In this document: piece after piece, positions 1 to 8,529 of the stretch
Layout: every line of letters begins with the position of its first letter
Position numbering within the stretch: the first letter of the stretch is position 1
Source of the DNA: Loktanella sp.
GTDB taxonomy: Bacteria; Pseudomonadota; Alphaproteobacteria; Rhodobacterales; Rhodobacteraceae
NCBI GenBank assembly: GCA_024686085.1
Contig: JAIBDT010000003.1
Coordinates: 1-64,000, forward strand
Direction of reading: 5' to 3'
DNA length: 64,000 bases
Notes under the pieces: generated by a model
Database searches by the model: none
Seen by the model: only the letters and a program-made list of their open reading frames with translations
Told to the model about the DNA's origin: nothing
Program-made: the position numbers and the translations under genes

Positions 1-97
1 CTGATCTTCCGCGCCTCGCTAGCAGTCCGTTCCGTTTCCAGTTCGTCCCGCCCGTCTGGCGCCCCGTGTCTGACTGTGTGTCTCTCCGGTAAGGGGG

Positions 98-126
98 GTT
101 CTAAGGTTAGTTCCAAAGACCCGCAA
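98..126 (-). promoter_or_regulatory. Leftward sigma70-type promoter with GC-rich discriminator
   Basis: On the minus strand a -35 box TTGCGG (126-121) is followed after exactly 17 bases by a -10 box TAGAAC (103-98), and then by a C-rich discriminator (CCCCCCTT). A strong promoter with a GC-rich discriminator is the hallmark of stringently controlled stable-RNA and ribosomal promoters. The bases that follow towards position 1 resemble, from memory, leaders found before rRNA operons in Rhodobacteraceae. An rRNA operon starting left of the window is therefore possible but unproven. Confidence 0.4.
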
Positions 127-282
127 CCCCTTTTTTCAAGATTTTGCGAATTTTCCTGATCATTTGGAAAAACTCGCGTTTGGTCCTTATTTATAAGGGA
201 TTTTCTTCGGCCACTTTATGTCAGTGACGCGTGAATGGGTCCGGTTTCTGCGCCTAGTGCAGGTAATTTCGCCCCCCCGCCC

Positions 283-291
283 TGTGGATAA
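283..291 (-). promoter_or_regulatory. Perfect DnaA box (TTATCCACA)
   Basis: The plus strand reads TGTGGATAA, the exact complement of the consensus DnaA box TTATCCACA. A weaker 7/9 match (TCCTCCACA) lies at 384-392 on the plus strand. The site is non-coding and sits beside a GANTC cluster. It could be part of a replication-linked control region or simply a DnaA-regulated promoter. Confidence 0.5.
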
Positions 292-343
292 GTCAGACTC
301 GTCTCACTTCACTGTATTTCTGCCCCCAAAACTTAGCCGAATT

Positions 344-414
344 GATTCCTAAAACACCTTTGATGGAGTGGGGATTCGGACATTCCTCCACATTTTGATT
401 CCTTTTCCCGAATC
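344..414. promoter_or_regulatory. Cluster of four GANTC (CcrM methylation) sites
   Basis: GATTC occurs at 344-348, 373-377 and 397-401, and GAATC at 410-414. One GANTC per roughly 250-300 bases is expected by chance, so four in 71 bases is marked clustering. GANTC is the target of the cell-cycle methyltransferase CcrM in alphaproteobacteria and clusters in some origins and cell-cycle promoters. Confidence 0.45.
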
Positions 415-424
415 CATGCCTTGG

Positions 425-2740
425 TCATGACCCCTTTGACGGTCGCTTAAGTGCGTCCGCCAGCGCAGAGCCGAACGCGCCGTGGCTTTTAACCTCCGCA
501 GGACGGGCGCTTGCTGACTTCTTGCTCTGCGATGGCTTTTCCCCTGCCCGACTACGCGGCTGGGATGTCGCGTCGTTATCCTTGCGCATTGTCAGGCCAA
601 TCCGCTTGCGTGGCACATCGACCTCGGTCACACGCACGCGTACGACATCGCCAGCTTTCACCACCTCATGTGGATCTTTAACGAAACGGTCCGCAAGCTG
701 GCTGACATGTACCAACCCATCTTGGTGCACACCTATATCTACGAACGCACCAAACGCTGCAACATTGGTAACAGTCCCCTCGAGGGACATCCCCACTTTA
801 AGGTCTGTTATACTGTCGACACCTTCAGCAAAGGTTGCTGTCTTAAATGTAGGGCGCGGATCACGACCGGGCTTTTCCAACTCCGTCAGAATGTCGCGCA
901 CAGTTGGCAGGCCAAAGCTGGCCTCAACAAACTGTTCGGCACGCAAATTTGCCAGGGCACCGCTATCCCCCATGATCGCACGAATATCACGTCCACAGGC
1001 CTGCACAATTTTGCGGGCGACGCCGTACGCCTCTGGGTGAACTGATGAGGCGTCCAGCGGTTCGGTCCCATCCGTGATCCGCAAAAATCCCGCGCATTGC
1101 TCGAACGCTTTAGGACCAAGGCCTGCCACCTTTAACAAAGCTTTGCGAGTAGCAAACGGTCCGTTGGCATCTCGGTGTGAGACAACATTCTGTGCCAATG
1201 ATGGACCAAGCCCCGCGATATGAGAAAGAAGCGGAGCCGATGCCATATTCAGGTCCACCCCAACAGCGTTGACCGCATCCTCGACAACCGCCGCCAACGA
1301 TTGTGCCAACCGGCGCTGATCCACGTCATGTTGATATTGGCCCACGCCAATCGCTTGTGGTTCAATCTTGACCAGTTCCGCCAACGGGTCTTGCAAGCGC
1401 CGCGCGATCGACACTGCACCTCGGATGGACACATCTACATCAGGAAATTCCAACGATGCCAATTCAGAGGCTGAATAGACCGATGCTCCCGCTTCTGACA
1501 CGATCACAGGTGTGGGGCGCGGCGATCCTGCGGGCAGCGCATTGATCACGTCCGCGACCAAGCGCTCAGATTCGCGGCTTGCCGTGCCGTTGCCAATCGC
1601 GATCAATGCAACACCATGCTTTTTGATCATCTGTGTTAAAATATCAGACGCGCCACGCACATCCATACGCGGCTGAAAAGGATAGATTGTTGCCGTGTCC
1701 ACCAGTTTACCTGTCTCATCGACAACAGCGATCTTGCAACCGGTGCGAATGCCGGGATCAAGTCCCAGGGTCGCACGCGCGCCCGCAGGCGCCGCCAACA
1801 GCAGATCACGCAGATTGCGCGCGAAAACCTCGATCGCTGCATCATGGGATCTGCGGCGCAAATCCGTCATCAGATCCATGAACATTGATAAGCTAAGCTT
1901 AATATTCCACGCCCAGCGCGCTACATCGCGCAGCCAGAGATCTCCCAAGCCATCGCCACGAATACCGATCTCGGCGGCGATTATGCCAATGACCTTTGGC
2001 AGGCCCTCTTCAGGATCAGGAGCTATATTGACTGTGACGATCTCTTCTTTGGACGCCCTCAAAATTGCCAAGGCGCGATGTGACGGGATCGCGGACCATT
2101 TTTCGCTATGATTAAAGTAGTCAGAGAACTTGGCGCCTGCGTCTTCTTTGCCTTTCATCACCTGCGCGGTAATCAATGCCTCTTTCTGCATGACGTCACG
2201 CAGGCGGCCCAGCAAACCAGCATTTTCGGCCAGTTCCTCGACTAGAATATCACGCGCGCCGTTCAGCGCGTCCTTTTGAGTCAAAACAGCTTCACTTATA
2301 TATGTCTGCGCCAACACAGCAGGATCGGCGTGGCGGTCATTCAATATGGCACGTAAAAGCGGCTCTAACCCGTTCTCGCGGGCGATCATCGCTTTGGTGC
2401 GACGCTTGGGCTTATAAGGAAGGTAGAGATCTTCCAAAACGGATTTGGTGTCGGCAGTTGCAATCGCACGGGCCAAAACGTCGGTCATTTTACCCTGCAA
2501 CGTGATCTCGGTATGAATACTTGCGCGGCGCTTTTCCAGGTCACGTAAGTAGTCCAAGCGCTCGGCCAGTTTGCGTAGCTGGGTATCATCCAGACCACCT
2601 GTCGCTTCTTTGCGGTAGCGGGCAACAAATGGAACTGTATCGCCACCATCCAACAATGCGACTGTCGCCGTCACCTGTTCTGAACGGGCACCAATGTCTG
2701 TGGCAATCGTGCGGGCAATACGGTCTGAAATAGCGGTCAT
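425..2740 (-). CDS. tex: Transcription accessory protein Tex (S1 RNA-binding)
   Basis: Tex is a conserved cytoplasmic nucleic-acid-binding protein linked to transcription and RNA turnover. The 771-residue product has the expected order: an N-terminal helical region, a YqgF/RNase H-like domain starting near residue 325 with the GLDPGIRTG motif, a helix-hairpin-helix region near 508-545 with two GLGP motifs, and an S1 domain near 647-717, followed by a Lys/Ser-rich tail. The start was placed at 2740 because AAGGAA lies just upstream at good spacing; an in-frame ATG at 2767 would add nine residues but has no ribosome-binding site. It is divergent from the sialate locus and appears to be a single-gene unit. 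Confidence 0.95.
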   Translation of the reverse strand: MTAISDRIARTIATDIGARSEQVTATVALLDGGDTVPFVARYRKEATGGLDDTQLRKLAERLDYLRDLEKRRASIHTEITLQGKMTDVLARAIATADTKSVLEDLYLPYKPKRRTKAMIARENGLEPLLRAILNDRHADPAVLAQTYISEAVLTQKDALNGARDILVEELAENAGLLGRLRDVMQKEALITAQVMKGKEDAGAKFSDYFNHSEKWSAIPSHRALAILRASKEEIVTVNIAPDPEEGLPKVIGIIAAEIGIRGDGLGDLWLRDVARWAWNIKLSLSMFMDLMTDLRRRSHDAAIEVFARNLRDLLLAAPAGARATLGLDPGIRTGCKIAVVDETGKLVDTATIYPFQPRMDVRGASDILTQMIKKHGVALIAIGNGTASRESERLVADVINALPAGSPRPTPVIVSEAGASVYSASELASLEFPDVDVSIRGAVSIARRLQDPLAELVKIEPQAIGVGQYQHDVDQRRLAQSLAAVVEDAVNAVGVDLNMASAPLLSHIAGLGPSLAQNVVSHRDANGPFATRKALLKVAGLGPKAFEQCAGFLRITDGTEPLDASSVHPEAYGVARKIVQACGRDIRAIMGDSGALANLRAEQFVEASFGLPTVRDILTELEKPGRDPRPTFKTATFAEGVDSITDLKVGMSLEGTVTNVAAFGAFVDIGVHQDGLVHVSQLADRFVKDPHEVVKAGDVVRVRVTEVDVPRKRIGLTMRKDNDATSQPRSRAGEKPSQSKKSASARPAEVKSHGAFGSALADALKRPSKGS

Positions 2741-2916
2741 GGGGATTTCCTTCTTATACTCGGACATCTTTGATAACGCCGCTCACAATCGACGCCAAGG
2801 CAATGTTCACGCGATCAGAGAATAATTTCAGGCAGCAGCGCAGATTGCGCCGCTTTTGAATTACGACTAGTCATTGGTTAAACCAGTCACAGGCACCCAA
2901 ACAGGGACATCTTAAA

Positions 2917-3621
2917 ATGATCATAGGGCACATCGGCGCACGCGCGGGCAGCAAAGGCGTTCCGAACAAAAACTTTCGGGTCATGCACGGCAAGCACGTA
3001 ATTGACTGGTCGCTGGACCAACTGATCGCACACTCACAGATCGACGCGATCGTCGTGTCAACAGACAGCCCCGAAATGTATGAACACGGGCTAAAGCGTG
3101 GTGGACTTGATATTGGATTGCGGCCCGCGGAACTGGCCACTGACAGCGCAGGCAAATTTGCGGTCTGGCAACATGCACTTGGCGAGGTTGAAAAACAAAC
3201 AGGCCCTGTCAGCGCATTTGTCGACCTCGACTGCACCTCGCCTCTGCGGCTTCCCGAAGATATCTCAGGAGCGATTGATCTTTTTCAGTCGGACGCACCC
3301 GACATGGTGATGTCATGCTGTATCTCGCGCAAGAACCCATACTTTAACATGCTGGAGACCGACGTTACTGGCGCGTTGAAAGTGTCCAAACCCCTACCCG
3401 GTCATGTGCTATCACGGCAAGCGGCCCCAATCGTCTATGACCATGTCGGGTTGGTTTACGTCGTCAAACCTGACTACCTAAAGAGCGCAAAAAGCCTCTT
3501 CGAGGGACGAGTCATCCCCTATATCGTGCCAGAATCCCGCAGCTTGGACATCGACAGCCCGCTCGATTGGGAAATCGTCGAATTCCTATTGGGGCGGCAA
3601 ATCGAACAGGGTCTGCGCTAA
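2917..3621 (+). CDS. neuA: Acylneuraminate cytidylyltransferase-like (CMP-nonulosonate synthetase)
   Basis: The 234-residue product matches the CMP-N-acetylneuraminate synthetase / CMP-Kdo synthetase family. This family joins CTP with a nine-carbon (or eight-carbon) ulosonic acid to give the CMP-activated donor. The N-terminal nucleotide loop ARAGSKGVPNKN is clear, as are the STDSPEMYEHG and LDCTSPLR segments. The length is typical for a stand-alone bacterial enzyme without the extra C-terminal esterase domain. The family assignment is firm; the substrate (Neu5Ac, legionaminate or another nonulosonate) is inferred from the neuB- and neuC-like genes that follow. The stop codon overlaps that of the convergent phosphatase gene by four bases. 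Confidence 0.85.
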   Translation: MIIGHIGARAGSKGVPNKNFRVMHGKHVIDWSLDQLIAHSQIDAIVVSTDSPEMYEHGLKRGGLDIGLRPAELATDSAGKFAVWQHALGEVEKQTGPVSAFVDLDCTSPLRLPEDISGAIDLFQSDAPDMVMSCCISRKNPYFNMLETDVTGALKVSKPLPGHVLSRQAAPIVYDHVGLVYVVKPDYLKSAKSLFEGRVIPYIVPESRSLDIDSPLDWEIVEFLLGRQIEQGLR

Positions 3622-4307
3622 CGCCAGCCTTGCCAAAACCGCAGCGATTTTTGCTTAGCCGCAAAGCTAACCTTTAACGCCTCGGAATCGTATTCTGTCG
3701 CGATCCAATCGCGCACACTGATCCCCGTTTGGTTAAACCGCGCCTCGTAAGTATCCAGAAAGTGGTCTAAAACTCCCGTCGCTGTGCGGCGAATATGGAT
3801 GAAATCAAAGCTCAACTGTTTCTTGGCGGTCGCAATATCTGCGCCCCCGTAGACCAGAAGATAGAGGGCAGATGCCAACCCCGTGCGATCAGCCCCCGAT
3901 TTGCAATGCATTAAAAACGGTTTTTCAATGCGGTCAAAAACCTCGAACAACATATCCAAACGCTCCACCGTGGGGGCTTCGCGGGCGGACATCTTAAAGC
4001 ACTCTAGTTTCAATCCAAGCCGGGCGCAGGTTTCGACCTCGAACAAATACTGGGGCATGTGCTTCCCGCCGCGCAAGCTGAATACTGTAGTGATGCCCAT
4101 AGCGGCATAGTCCTCGAACCGCTCGGTCGTCGGGTGGTTGGACCGATAGACGCCGTCTGCAACTTTCGCAAAGTTATGCCAGCGATAGCGCAGAATACCG
4201 TGATCCACCCAATTTAGTTGGCGTTGGGCGCGCTTGCGGCCCTTAGGGGTCAAAATCTCATAGGCATTTTTTGTCATGCGCACCATGTGGCCGATACGGT
4301 GCCACAT
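3618..4307 (-). CDS. Dual-specificity / tyrosine phosphatase-like protein
   Basis: The product of about 230 residues contains the Cys-based phosphatase signature HCKSGADRTG (His near residue 134), that is HCX5R followed by T/G. It also has an upstream general-acid region and a VFSLRGG strand typical of small DSP-like phosphatases. The nucleophilic Cys and the Arg are intact, so it is probably active; the substrate may be phosphoprotein, phosphoinositide-like or a sugar phosphate. It sits on the opposite strand between neuA and neuB, which suggests a role in the surface-sugar locus or its control, but this is inference. The start is uncertain: ATG codons at 4307, 4286 and 4277 and a GTG at 4325 all lack a strong Shine-Dalgarno site. 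Confidence 0.75.
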   Translation of the reverse strand: MWHRIGHMVRMTKNAYEILTPKGRKRAQRQLNWVDHGILRYRWHNFAKVADGVYRSNHPTTERFEDYAAMGITTVFSLRGGKHMPQYLFEVETCARLGLKLECFKMSAREAPTVERLDMLFEVFDRIEKPFLMHCKSGADRTGLASALYLLVYGGADIATAKKQLSFDFIHIRRTATGVLDHFLDTYEARFNQTGISVRDWIATEYDSEALKVSFAAKQKSLRFWQGWR

Positions 4308-4362
4308 TGCAACTATTCCAAGCACAGCCTACAACCGATCAACGCTAAAACAGGAGCCAGAC

Positions 4363-5403
4363 ATGGACATCGCAGGCCGCAAAATCGGACCAAAACACCC
4401 GCCCCTTGTGATCGCCGAAATCGGGATCAATCACGGCGGTGACCTGAATGTGGCAAAAGATATGGTACGGCTGGCTGCATTGTCGGGCTGCGAGATGATC
4501 AAGCACCAGACCCACATCATCGAAGATGAAATGACCGACGAGGCCAAACAAATTTTTCCGCCAAACGCCGACGTGTCCATTTGGGACGTGATGGAGCGTT
4601 GTTCGCTCGGCCCAGAAGACGAGAAAGCGTTGAAAGACTACACAGAATCGCTTGGGATGATCTGGATATCCACACCATTCTCACGTGCCGCTGCTGATTT
4701 TCTCGAAACGCTCGACGTGCCAGCCTATAAGATCGGCTCTGGCGAGGTTGATAACCTGCCGCTGATCCGCCACATCGCGCGCAAAGGCAAACCTGTAATC
4801 ATGTCCACAGGCATGCAAACCATCGACAGCATCCGTGCATCCGTGAAAATCCTTGATGATGCGGGTATCGAATACGCGCTGCTAGAATGCACCAACCTCT
4901 ACCCGTCCCCACCTGAAATTATATCGCTTCAAGGGGTCACTGACCTTAAAACCGCATTCCCGAATGCAGTCGTCGGCTTTTCCGACCATTCCATCGGGCC
5001 TGACATGGCGCTGGCGTCAGTGGCTTTGGGCGCGTGTATTCTAGAGCGCCACTATACCGACACACGCTACCGGATCGGCCCCGACATCATCAACTCGATG
5101 GACCCGTCAGAACTACGACACATCATTGACCGCTCGCGCGAAATTCACACGGCGCTGCACAATCCCAAGCAACGCACCCCATCCGAGGAAGGCGTCTATG
5201 CCTTTGCGCGGTCGTCTGTTGTTGCAGACCGCGACTTACCCGCGGGTCATATCATCACAGAAGCAGATATCTGGGCCCGCAGACCCGGATCCGGCGAAAT
5301 TGCGGGATATGAGTTCGACGCAGTGGTCGGAAAGACGCTTAATCGCGCCGTCACTCGCAACACCCAACTAAAGTGGGCCGACTTGACAGATACATCCACC
5401 TGA
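4363..5403 (+). CDS. neuB: N-acetylneuraminate synthase-like protein with SAF domain
   Basis: NeuB-type enzymes condense phosphoenolpyruvate with ManNAc (or a related hexose) to give a nonulosonic acid. The 346-residue product begins with EIGINHGGD, has the K-x-QT lysine segment (KHQTH), the STGMQT, FSDHSIG and ERHYTD segments of the TIM barrel, and a C-terminal SAF (antifreeze-like) domain from about residue 283. The length is normal. The ATG at 4363 is supported by AGGAG at 4352-4356; an earlier in-frame ATG at 4276 is rejected because it would run through the divergent promoter region. The gene is coupled to the next one through TGATG. The product is probably Neu5Ac or a derivative, given neuC in the same locus. 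Confidence 0.88.
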   Translation: MDIAGRKIGPKHPPLVIAEIGINHGGDLNVAKDMVRLAALSGCEMIKHQTHIIEDEMTDEAKQIFPPNADVSIWDVMERCSLGPEDEKALKDYTESLGMIWISTPFSRAAADFLETLDVPAYKIGSGEVDNLPLIRHIARKGKPVIMSTGMQTIDSIRASVKILDDAGIEYALLECTNLYPSPPEIISLQGVTDLKTAFPNAVVGFSDHSIGPDMALASVALGACILERHYTDTRYRIGPDIINSMDPSELRHIIDRSREIHTALHNPKQRTPSEEGVYAFARSSVVADRDLPAGHIITEADIWARRPGSGEIAGYEFDAVVGKTLNRAVTRNTQLKWADLTDTST

Positions 5404-6275
5404 TGCTGACCATCTCAATCGTTATCCCGACCAAAGATCGGCCAAACTTCGTGCGCACCTCAGTGCGGGCGGCTTTGGCCAGCTTGCCCGAAGGTGGTGA
5501 TGTGATTGTGATCGACGATCACGGCGACAAACAAGCCCAAGACGCGCTTAAAGACATCAAAGACGATCGCCTGCGGGTGTTACGAAACACGGGAGATCGC
5601 GGCCCGTCGATTGCACGCAATTTCGGGGTCGCGCAATCGGGCAGCGATGTCATCCTCTTTGCAGACGACGATGACCTGCTCAAACAAGGATACGCAGCCC
5701 ATGTACTCGCACTCGCGCAGACAGCCCGCTATGGGTTTTGCGCGATAGATAGCTTTGTAGATCCTCCCGCAGAAATACCCGCCTTTGAGCCTCAGGGTAC
5801 AACTGACATAAGCACCCTCCCCTTCAAGAAACAACTTGGTGGCTTGGGCTGTGGATTTTGGGTTTACCGCAGTGACTTTCTTGACGTCGGGCAGATCAAT
5901 CCCAAGCTGCGGGTCAATGAGGACACCGACTTTTCCCTGCGCCTATTAAAAGCAGAGCTGAAAGGTGTCTTTGAAAATGGAACTGGCGCCATGATACGTC
6001 AGCACGCAATTTCGATCGCAAAAGGTGATTTGGGTCAAATTACCAAACGGTCTAAAGACAGCGAAAGGGCTGGTTACTTTGCAACGATCCTCGCCGATCA
6101 CGCAGATTATCTTGAACAGCGCCCAGAAGCGCAGGCCTATCTCCGCAAGCGCTTGGTCAAAATGTACGCCAAAGCAGGACAAATACGCGCGGGCTTTCTG
6201 GCCTGCAAAGCATCGCCTGCGCTAATTGGCTACTTTTTCGTCAATCTCATGACCTACTCCGTCGCACGCAAATAG
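5403..6275 (+). CDS. Glycosyltransferase family 2
   Basis: The 290-residue protein starts with the GT-A signature SIVIPTKDRP and contains VIDDHGD and the FADDDDL metal-binding acidic cluster typical of family 2 glycosyltransferases, which use nucleotide-sugar donors at the cytoplasmic membrane face. The ATG at 5403 overlaps the neuB stop (TGATG), so the two genes are translationally coupled. This ties the enzyme to the nonulosonate pathway, but neither donor nor acceptor can be read from the sequence. Inverting GT2 enzymes are not known sialyltransferases, so it more likely adds another sugar of the same glycan. Confidence 0.82.
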   Translation: MLTISIVIPTKDRPNFVRTSVRAALASLPEGGDVIVIDDHGDKQAQDALKDIKDDRLRVLRNTGDRGPSIARNFGVAQSGSDVILFADDDDLLKQGYAAHVLALAQTARYGFCAIDSFVDPPAEIPAFEPQGTTDISTLPFKKQLGGLGCGFWVYRSDFLDVGQINPKLRVNEDTDFSLRLLKAELKGVFENGTGAMIRQHAISIAKGDLGQITKRSKDSERAGYFATILADHADYLEQRPEAQAYLRKRLVKMYAKAGQIRAGFLACKASPALIGYFFVNLMTYSVARK

Positions 6276-7289
6276 TTAGCCCACGATTTTGTCAAACATA
6301 TCAGCGGCCTGCGATTGGGTGCGCTGCAAATAGGCCGCAATATTAGCAGTTTCTTTATCATCAAATGACCAATCGTGATCCGCGACCATTTGCGGCGACA
6401 GATCAGCAAGCGCAATCAATCGGCGCGGATTAAGTCCAACATCGTCAAACAGCGCCTCGATCTTCCACGAATTTGACGAGATGCAGATAAACGGCGTGCC
6501 AGCGGCGAGGTTTAAACAAATGCCATGGAACCGACCCGTTACCGACAGTGACTTAGTGCGCAGCAAATCGAGATACGCCTCTTCGGACGACAAATACCGC
6601 AAATTCGGATAACGACGCTCTTGCACCGCTTGGCGCAGCTTTAGCGTATAATGACGATACTGACGGATCAGCCATGGGCGATACGGATTTTCTTCGCGCA
6701 AAGAGATCGTCAAAGGGATCAAATCGGCCTGCGGCGACATATCGCGCGAGAACTTCGCCAACCCTGCCGACACCGTATTGTGCACGGAATCGCCAACCAT
6801 GACGCCGGAACGTGCCTGCCCGTTGTCAGGCAAAGCCCCTGCACTAGTCGACAAATCACCCAGCCAAGGCACCGGACGACCAACGGCTTGGGTCAAAGCC
6901 GCAGCGCTGCGGCTTTCACGAGCATAAATATGGTCAAAGCGAGCCAGACGCGAGCCCCATTCAGGTGGGTTATTCTGGTAAATCGTATTGATCAACGATA
7001 GCTCTTTGCCCTTCGACACGGGATGATCGGCAATATCGACCAGCCAACCCGCCTTTTTGCGCCCGCCATGCAACGTACCCTCGCCATTGATCACAATCCC
7101 ATCAGCCTGTGCCAATATAGCCAAAGCCTCGGGGGTCGTTTGCCAGTTCTGCTTCCCGTCCAGACGTCCAATAATCTCGCCACCTCGCACCTGCAAACCA
7201 TCCTCGATGATACGCATCACACGCGCACAACCAAAGTGATGACCTTGCATATTCGTGTGGTTCATAAGAACGAATTTCTTTGCGGCCAT
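6276..7289 (-). CDS. Polysaccharide pyruvyl transferase family protein
   Basis: The 337-residue product shows the features of the polysaccharide pyruvyl transferase family (CsaB/WcaK-like): an N-terminal Rossmann-like segment, the INGEGTLHGG motif, a central WLGDLS segment and the TGRFHGICLNLAAG motif. Such enzymes ketalise sugars with phosphoenolpyruvate-derived pyruvate. The ATG at 7289 is preceded by a GAGGA-type site; longer frames lack one. It lies antisense within the nonulosonate locus, with its stop directly abutting that of the glycosyltransferase gene. It shares a 118-base divergent promoter region with the neuC gene, which suggests coordinated control. Confidence 0.8.
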   Translation of the reverse strand: MAAKKFVLMNHTNMQGHHFGCARVMRIIEDGLQVRGGEIIGRLDGKQNWQTTPEALAILAQADGIVINGEGTLHGGRKKAGWLVDIADHPVSKGKELSLINTIYQNNPPEWGSRLARFDHIYARESRSAAALTQAVGRPVPWLGDLSTSAGALPDNGQARSGVMVGDSVHNTVSAGLAKFSRDMSPQADLIPLTISLREENPYRPWLIRQYRHYTLKLRQAVQERRYPNLRYLSSEEAYLDLLRTKSLSVTGRFHGICLNLAAGTPFICISSNSWKIEALFDDVGLNPRRLIALADLSPQMVADHDWSFDDKETANIAAYLQRTQSQAADMFDKIVG

Positions 7290-7407
7290 CGGACCATCCT
7301 CGCTGAGATTGCTGTTTTTGGGGTGCAATAGACAAAAACTCATGGCAGTGACACTGAGTTCGGTCAAGTGTTCTTGCTCGCCTCCCAAAAACACGTAGAA
7401 AAAGAAT

Positions 7408-8529
7408 ATGAAAAAATCGATCCTCTTCGTGACAGGCACGCGTGCCGACTTTGGCAAAATGGAACCGCTGGCAATCGCCGCACGGGACGTAGGTTTTGCC
7501 GTGTCCTTCTTTGTGACGGGTATGCACATGCTGGACCGTTACGGGTTGACCAAACTTGAAGTACATCGCACCCAAGGTGTCACCGTGCACGAATTCCTTA
7601 ATCAACGCGCGGGCGATCCGCAGGACATGATCCTAGCCAAGACCGTCATGGGATTTTCCGACTTCGTTGCCGAACACAAACCAGACCTTGTGGTCATCCA
7701 TGGCGACCGCGTCGAGGCGCTGGCCTGCGCGCTGGTGTGTGCAACGAACTACATCCGCTGCGCACATGTAGAAGGCGGCGAGGTCTCTGGCACCATTGAC
7801 GAAATCTACCGCCATTGTAATTCGAAACTGGCCAGCCATCACTTTGTATCGTCGCAAGATGCGGCCGCACGGGTCATGGCCTTGGGCGAAGATGCGGCCA
7901 AAATCCATGCGATAGGATCACCCGAACTTGATTTTCACAGCCAGCCCTCTGGTGTGACCATCGACGACGTGCGCACCCGCTACGCACTGCCTGATGGCGC
8001 GTTCGGCATTTGTATTTTCCACCCTGTCACGTCAGAAGCGGACACAATGGGGACGCAAGCGCGAGCGCTATTTAATGCCATGACCGCCTCTGGGCGCAAC
8101 TTTGTCCTCATTGCACCAAACAACGATCCCGGCTCTGCCGATATTTTCAAAGCCATCGACGCCTTGCCCACCGATCGTTTTCGGGTCTTGCCGTCTATGC
8201 GGTTCGCACATTTCTCTGAGCTGATGAAAAACGCATCCGCGATGATTGGCAATTCGTCCGCAGGCGTGCGCGAAGCCCCCTTTATCGGCCTGCCTTCTCT
8301 CGACATCGGAAGCCGGCAAACCAATCGGGCGAAATCGGCCTCGGTGTTTTTTGCCGATGCTCACGAGACTGACAAAATCCGGGACTTCCTTTCAACGCAA
8401 TGGGGCAAGCCCTACGGGCGTGACGATGGGTTTGGCGGCGGTAGCGCGGCACAGCGATTTGCAGATGTGATTGGCCAAGAAAGTTTTTGGTCGGGTAGCC
8501 TGCAAAAGACATTCCATGACGCCATCTAA
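7408..8529 (+). CDS. neuC: UDP-N-acetylglucosamine 2-epimerase (hydrolysing)-like
   Basis: NeuC-type enzymes convert UDP-GlcNAc to ManNAc plus UDP, feeding NeuB. The 373-residue sequence has the family landmarks in order: GTRADFGK near residue 9, HGDRVEALA, CAHVEGGEVSGTIDE, IGSPELD, and IGNSSAGVREAP with IGSRQTNR near the C terminus. The GTRAD start and the IGSRQ end distinguish the hydrolysing NeuC/LegG type from ordinary WecB epimerases only moderately well, so the UDP-sugar specificity is inferred. With neuA and neuB it completes a route from UDP-GlcNAc to CMP-nonulosonate. The next gene starts inside its 3' end. Confidence 0.83.
   Translation: MKKSILFVTGTRADFGKMEPLAIAARDVGFAVSFFVTGMHMLDRYGLTKLEVHRTQGVTVHEFLNQRAGDPQDMILAKTVMGFSDFVAEHKPDLVVIHGDRVEALACALVCATNYIRCAHVEGGEVSGTIDEIYRHCNSKLASHHFVSSQDAAARVMALGEDAAKIHAIGSPELDFHSQPSGVTIDDVRTRYALPDGAFGICIFHPVTSEADTMGTQARALFNAMTASGRNFVLIAPNNDPGSADIFKAIDALPTDRFRVLPSMRFAHFSELMKNASAMIGNSSAGVREAPFIGLPSLDIGSRQTNRAKSASVFFADAHETDKIRDFLSTQWGKPYGRDDGFGGGSAAQRFADVIGQESFWSGSLQKTFHDAI

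Larger units (their letters stand above)
1..424. other. Non-coding left-edge region with regulatory signals
   Basis: This 424-base stretch upstream of the window edge and downstream of tex holds no convincing gene. It contains an AT-rich block (about 131-215), a leftward promoter-like element (98-126), one perfect DnaA box (283-291) and four GANTC sites between 344 and 414. The first 85 bases can be read leftward as an open frame without a start in the window, but the composition and position fit an untranslated leader better. The gene it serves, if any, lies left of the window. A replication- or growth-rate-related control region is an inference only. Confidence 0.5.

Noticed and set aside
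1-85. Partial protein gene on the minus strand at the left edge (frame containing ELETER)
   Set aside because: It has no start in the window, lies directly downstream of a promoter with a stable-RNA-like discriminator and has composition like a leader; a protein is not supported.
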